From: Stenotrophomonas sp.
GTDB taxonomy: Bacteria > Pseudomonadota > Gammaproteobacteria > Xanthomonadales > Xanthomonadaceae
Direction of reading: 5' to 3'
DNA length: 6,719 nt
NCBI GenBank assembly: GCA_003510825.1
Contig: DOKO01000216.1
Span: forward strand, 1 to 6,719
Shown here: piece by piece, positions 5,177 to 6,719 of the stretch
Layout of the letters: each line of letters begins with the position of its first letter
How positions within the stretch are numbered: position 1 is the first letter of the stretch
The notes under the pieces: generated by a model
Told to the model about the DNA's origin: nothing
The model's input: the letters and a program-made list of their open reading frames with translations, nothing else
Databases searched by the model: none
Position numbers and translations under genes: made by a program

Positions 5177-6484
5177 TCAGTGGTCGTGGTGCAGGTAACG
5201 GGCCTGGCGCGGCAGGCGCAGGCTCACCAGGAAGGCCACCACCATCATCACGGTGACGTACCAGAAGAACAGCTGTTCGTGGCCCAGGCTCTTCAGGCCC
5301 AGCGCGGCGTACTCGGCGCTGCCGCCAAAGATCGCGTTGCCGATGGCATAGGCCAGGCCGACGCCGAGCGCGCGCACCTGCGGCGGGAACATCTCGGCCT
5401 TCACGATGCCGGAAATGGAGGTGTAGAAGCTGACGATGGCCAGCGCCAGCACGATCAGGCCGAACGCCGCCCACGGGCTGCTGACATGCTGCAGGGTGAT
5501 CAGGATCGGCACGGTAGTGAGCGCGCCCAGCGCACCGAACAGCATCATGCTGGTGCGGCGGCCGATGCGGTCGGACAGCATGCCGAACAACGGCTGCATG
5601 CACATGTACAGGAACAGCGCGCCGGTCATCACGTAGCTGGCGGTCTTGATCGGCAGGTGCACCGTGTTGACCAGGAATTTCTGCATGTAGGTCGTGAAGG
5701 TGTAGAAGATCAGCGAGCCACCGGCGGTGTAGCCGAGCACGGTGAAGAACGCGGCCTTGTGGTCACGGAACAGCGCCGACAGGCTGCCGGCATCCTTGTC
5801 ATCGCGGTCGGCCTCGCTCTGCGTTTCGTGCAGGGTACGGCGCAGCAGCAGCGCGACCACGGCGGCGACGGCGCCGAGTACGAACGGAATGCGCCAGCCC
5901 CAGGCGCGGATCTCCGCCTCGCTGAGCAGCGCTTCCATGATGACGATGACCAGCACCGCCAGCAGCTGGCCGCCGATGAGGGTGACGTACTGGAAAGACG
6001 AGAAGAAGCCGCGCTGGCCACGCAACGCGACCTCGCTCATGTAGGTGGCAGTGGTGCCGTATTCGCCGCCGACCGACAGGCCCTGGATGAGCCGGGCAAC
6101 CAGCAGCAGGACCGGTGCCATCGCACCGATGGTGGCGTAGGTGGGCAGGCAGGCAACCATCAGCGAGCCGCCGCACATCATGCTGACCGAGATCAGCAGG
6201 GACTTCTTGCGACCGAGGCGGTCAGCGATGCGGCCGAACAACCAGCCGCCGATGGGCCGCATCAGGAAGCCGGCGGCGAACACGCCTGCCGTGTTGAGCA
6301 GCTGCACGGTCGGGTTGGAGGCGGGGAAGAACGCGCCGGCGAAGTAGATGGCGCAGAACGCGTAGACGTAGAAGTCGAACCATTCCACCAGGTTGCCGGA
6401 CGAGGCCGACATGATGGCGAACACGCGGTGGCGTTTCTCCGCGGCGGTGTACTGGGGGAGTGCGTCGGGACTGACGTGGGACAT
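5177..6484 (-). CDS. kgtP: 2-oxoglutarate/proton symporter, MFS transporter
   Basis: A 435-residue inner-membrane protein with the 12-helix layout of the metabolite:H+ symporter branch of the major facilitator superfamily. It closely resembles E. coli KgtP (432 residues) along its length: SASSGNLVEWFDFYVYAFC at 26-44, TAGVFAAGFLMRPIGGWLFG at 65-84, RLIQGLSVGGEYGT at 131-144, and FYTSISGIVKAEMFP at 353-367. MFS motif A appears as GRIADRLGRKK (84-94) and its second-half copy as GMLSDRIGRRT (301-311). The expected role is proton-driven uptake of 2-oxoglutarate; ProP- and ShiA-like relatives are less likely given the detailed match. The ATG at 6484 has GGAG 8 bases upstream. The C-terminus ends in a small His/Asp cluster (HHDH). 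The upstream 235 bases contain repeats but no clear promoter. It has no functional link to the SOS genes. Confidence 0.93.
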   Translation of the reverse strand: MSHVSPDALPQYTAAEKRHRVFAIMSASSGNLVEWFDFYVYAFCAIYFAGAFFPASNPTVQLLNTAGVFAAGFLMRPIGGWLFGRIADRLGRKKSLLISVSMMCGGSLMVACLPTYATIGAMAPVLLLVARLIQGLSVGGEYGTTATYMSEVALRGQRGFFSSFQYVTLIGGQLLAVLVIVIMEALLSEAEIRAWGWRIPFVLGAVAAVVALLLRRTLHETQSEADRDDKDAGSLSALFRDHKAAFFTVLGYTAGGSLIFYTFTTYMQKFLVNTVHLPIKTASYVMTGALFLYMCMQPLFGMLSDRIGRRTSMMLFGALGALTTVPILITLQHVSSPWAAFGLIVLALAIVSFYTSISGIVKAEMFPPQVRALGVGLAYAIGNAIFGGSAEYAALGLKSLGHEQLFFWYVTVMMVVAFLVSLRLPRQARYLHHDH

Positions 6485-6557
6485 GGAAGGGACTCCGGGG
6501 TGCCGTGGGGGCAGACCTTCGGATCATCCGCCCGGCGGGCGTGAGGGGATGTGCACT

Positions 6558-6598
6558 ATCGGGCGGCTGGAGTGCGGTAATCGGCCGGGAGTGCGATA
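6558..6598 (-). repeat. Imperfect tandem repeat upstream of kgtP
   Basis: Copies at 6558-6579 and 6580-6598 abut. On the plus strand each starts ATCGG, has CGG in the middle and ends GAGTGCG followed by two or three bases and A; the second copy is shorter by small deletions. The spacing of the GAGTGCG ends is about two helical turns. They lie 74-114 bases before the kgtP start, a plausible place for an activator or repressor, but no regulator is recognised. Confidence 0.45.
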
Positions 6599-6610
6599 TG
6601 AAGTGTTCCA

Positions 6611-6629
6611 GCAGGGCTTGCAGCCCTGC
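6611..6629. repeat. Perfect inverted repeat upstream of kgtP
   Basis: GCAGGGCT at 6611-6618 and AGCCCTGC at 6622-6629 form an 8-base stem around a 3-base loop. It resembles the small-loop hairpins at 2834-2895 in design. No T-run follows on either strand. It could be an operator, an isolated REP-type hairpin, or part of the end of an upstream gene outside the window. Confidence 0.55.
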
Positions 6630-6654
6630 ACCTGCTTCAATCAACGGCAACGTC

Positions 6655-6669
6655 AAAAGCCGAAGCGGC
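6655..6669 (-). terminator. Possible short intrinsic terminator of an upstream gene
   Basis: On the minus strand GCCG-CTT-CGGC (6669-6659) is followed directly by TTTT (6658-6655). The stem is only four base pairs, so this is a weak candidate. It would serve a minus-strand gene beyond the right edge of the window. Confidence 0.25.
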
Positions 6670-6674
6670 ATTCC

Positions 6675-6706
6675 GTGGGTTGGCGGGGCACTGTGGGTTT
6701 GCGGGG
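6675..6706. repeat. Two-copy direct repeat near the right edge
   Basis: GTGGGTTGGCGGGG at 6675-6688 and GTGGGTTTGCGGGG at 6693-6706 match at 13 of 14 bases with an 18-base period. GGGTT at 6695-6699 also pairs with AACCC at 6715-6719. The sequence runs to the window edge, so the full unit may be cut off. Confidence 0.5.
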
Positions 6707-6719
6707 ACGCCGTGAACCC

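Noticed and set aside
4943..6544. A 533-codon open frame on the plus strand opposite kgtP and part of pncC.
   Set aside because: Low-complexity Gln/Ala/His/Asp composition typical of an antisense shadow; kgtP on the other strand matches its family along its whole length.
6222..6671. A 149-codon minus-strand frame starting upstream of kgtP.
   Set aside because: Most of it overlaps kgtP in another frame and becomes Arg/Pro/His-rich there; the unique part has no recognisable feature.

Overview
The window reads as a high-GC chromosomal segment of a Stenotrophomonas-type gammaproteobacterium (Xanthomonadaceae). Three things point there. LexA and RecA have the Xanthomonas/Stenotrophomonas form. 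A 19-base operator before lexA matches the Xanthomonadaceae LexA box. REP-like hairpins carry GTAG ends like the SMAG repeats of S. maltophilia. The genus is inferred by recognition, not by a search.

Every gene lies on the minus strand, so transcription runs from right to left. In that order: a 235-base upstream region with several short repeats (6485-6719); kgtP, a 2-oxoglutarate/proton symporter of the MFS (6484-5177); pncC, the stand-alone CinA C-terminal-type NMN amidohydrolase (5109-4615); a UbiB/AarF-type ABC1 atypical kinase gene (4579-2897); a dense array of small hairpins, including GTAG-ended REP units (2775-2900); lexA with its operator and promoter (2756-2085); recA (1867-830); a strong intergenic stem-loop (782-819); recX (718-230); a structured leader (122-175); and the first 39 codons of alaS, cut by the left edge (118-1).

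The core is the SOS module. LexA represses, RecA filaments on single-stranded DNA trigger LexA self-cleavage, and RecX limits RecA filaments. From memory, the Escherichia coli order is pncC-recA-recX-alaS. Here the same frame is kept, but ubiB and lexA sit between pncC and recA. The lexA operator is a perfect palindrome lying on the -10 region and ending two bases before the start codon, so the lexA transcript may be nearly leaderless. No comparable box is visible before recA, which leaves open how recA is induced. pncC and ubiB are probably cotranscribed (35 bases apart); kgtP could read through into them (67 bases).

I found no phage, insertion sequence, CRISPR array, tRNA or rRNA, and no unknown multi-gene system. 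The less ordinary content is in the regulatory and repeat DNA between conserved genes. No gene-free stretch exceeds 300 bases.
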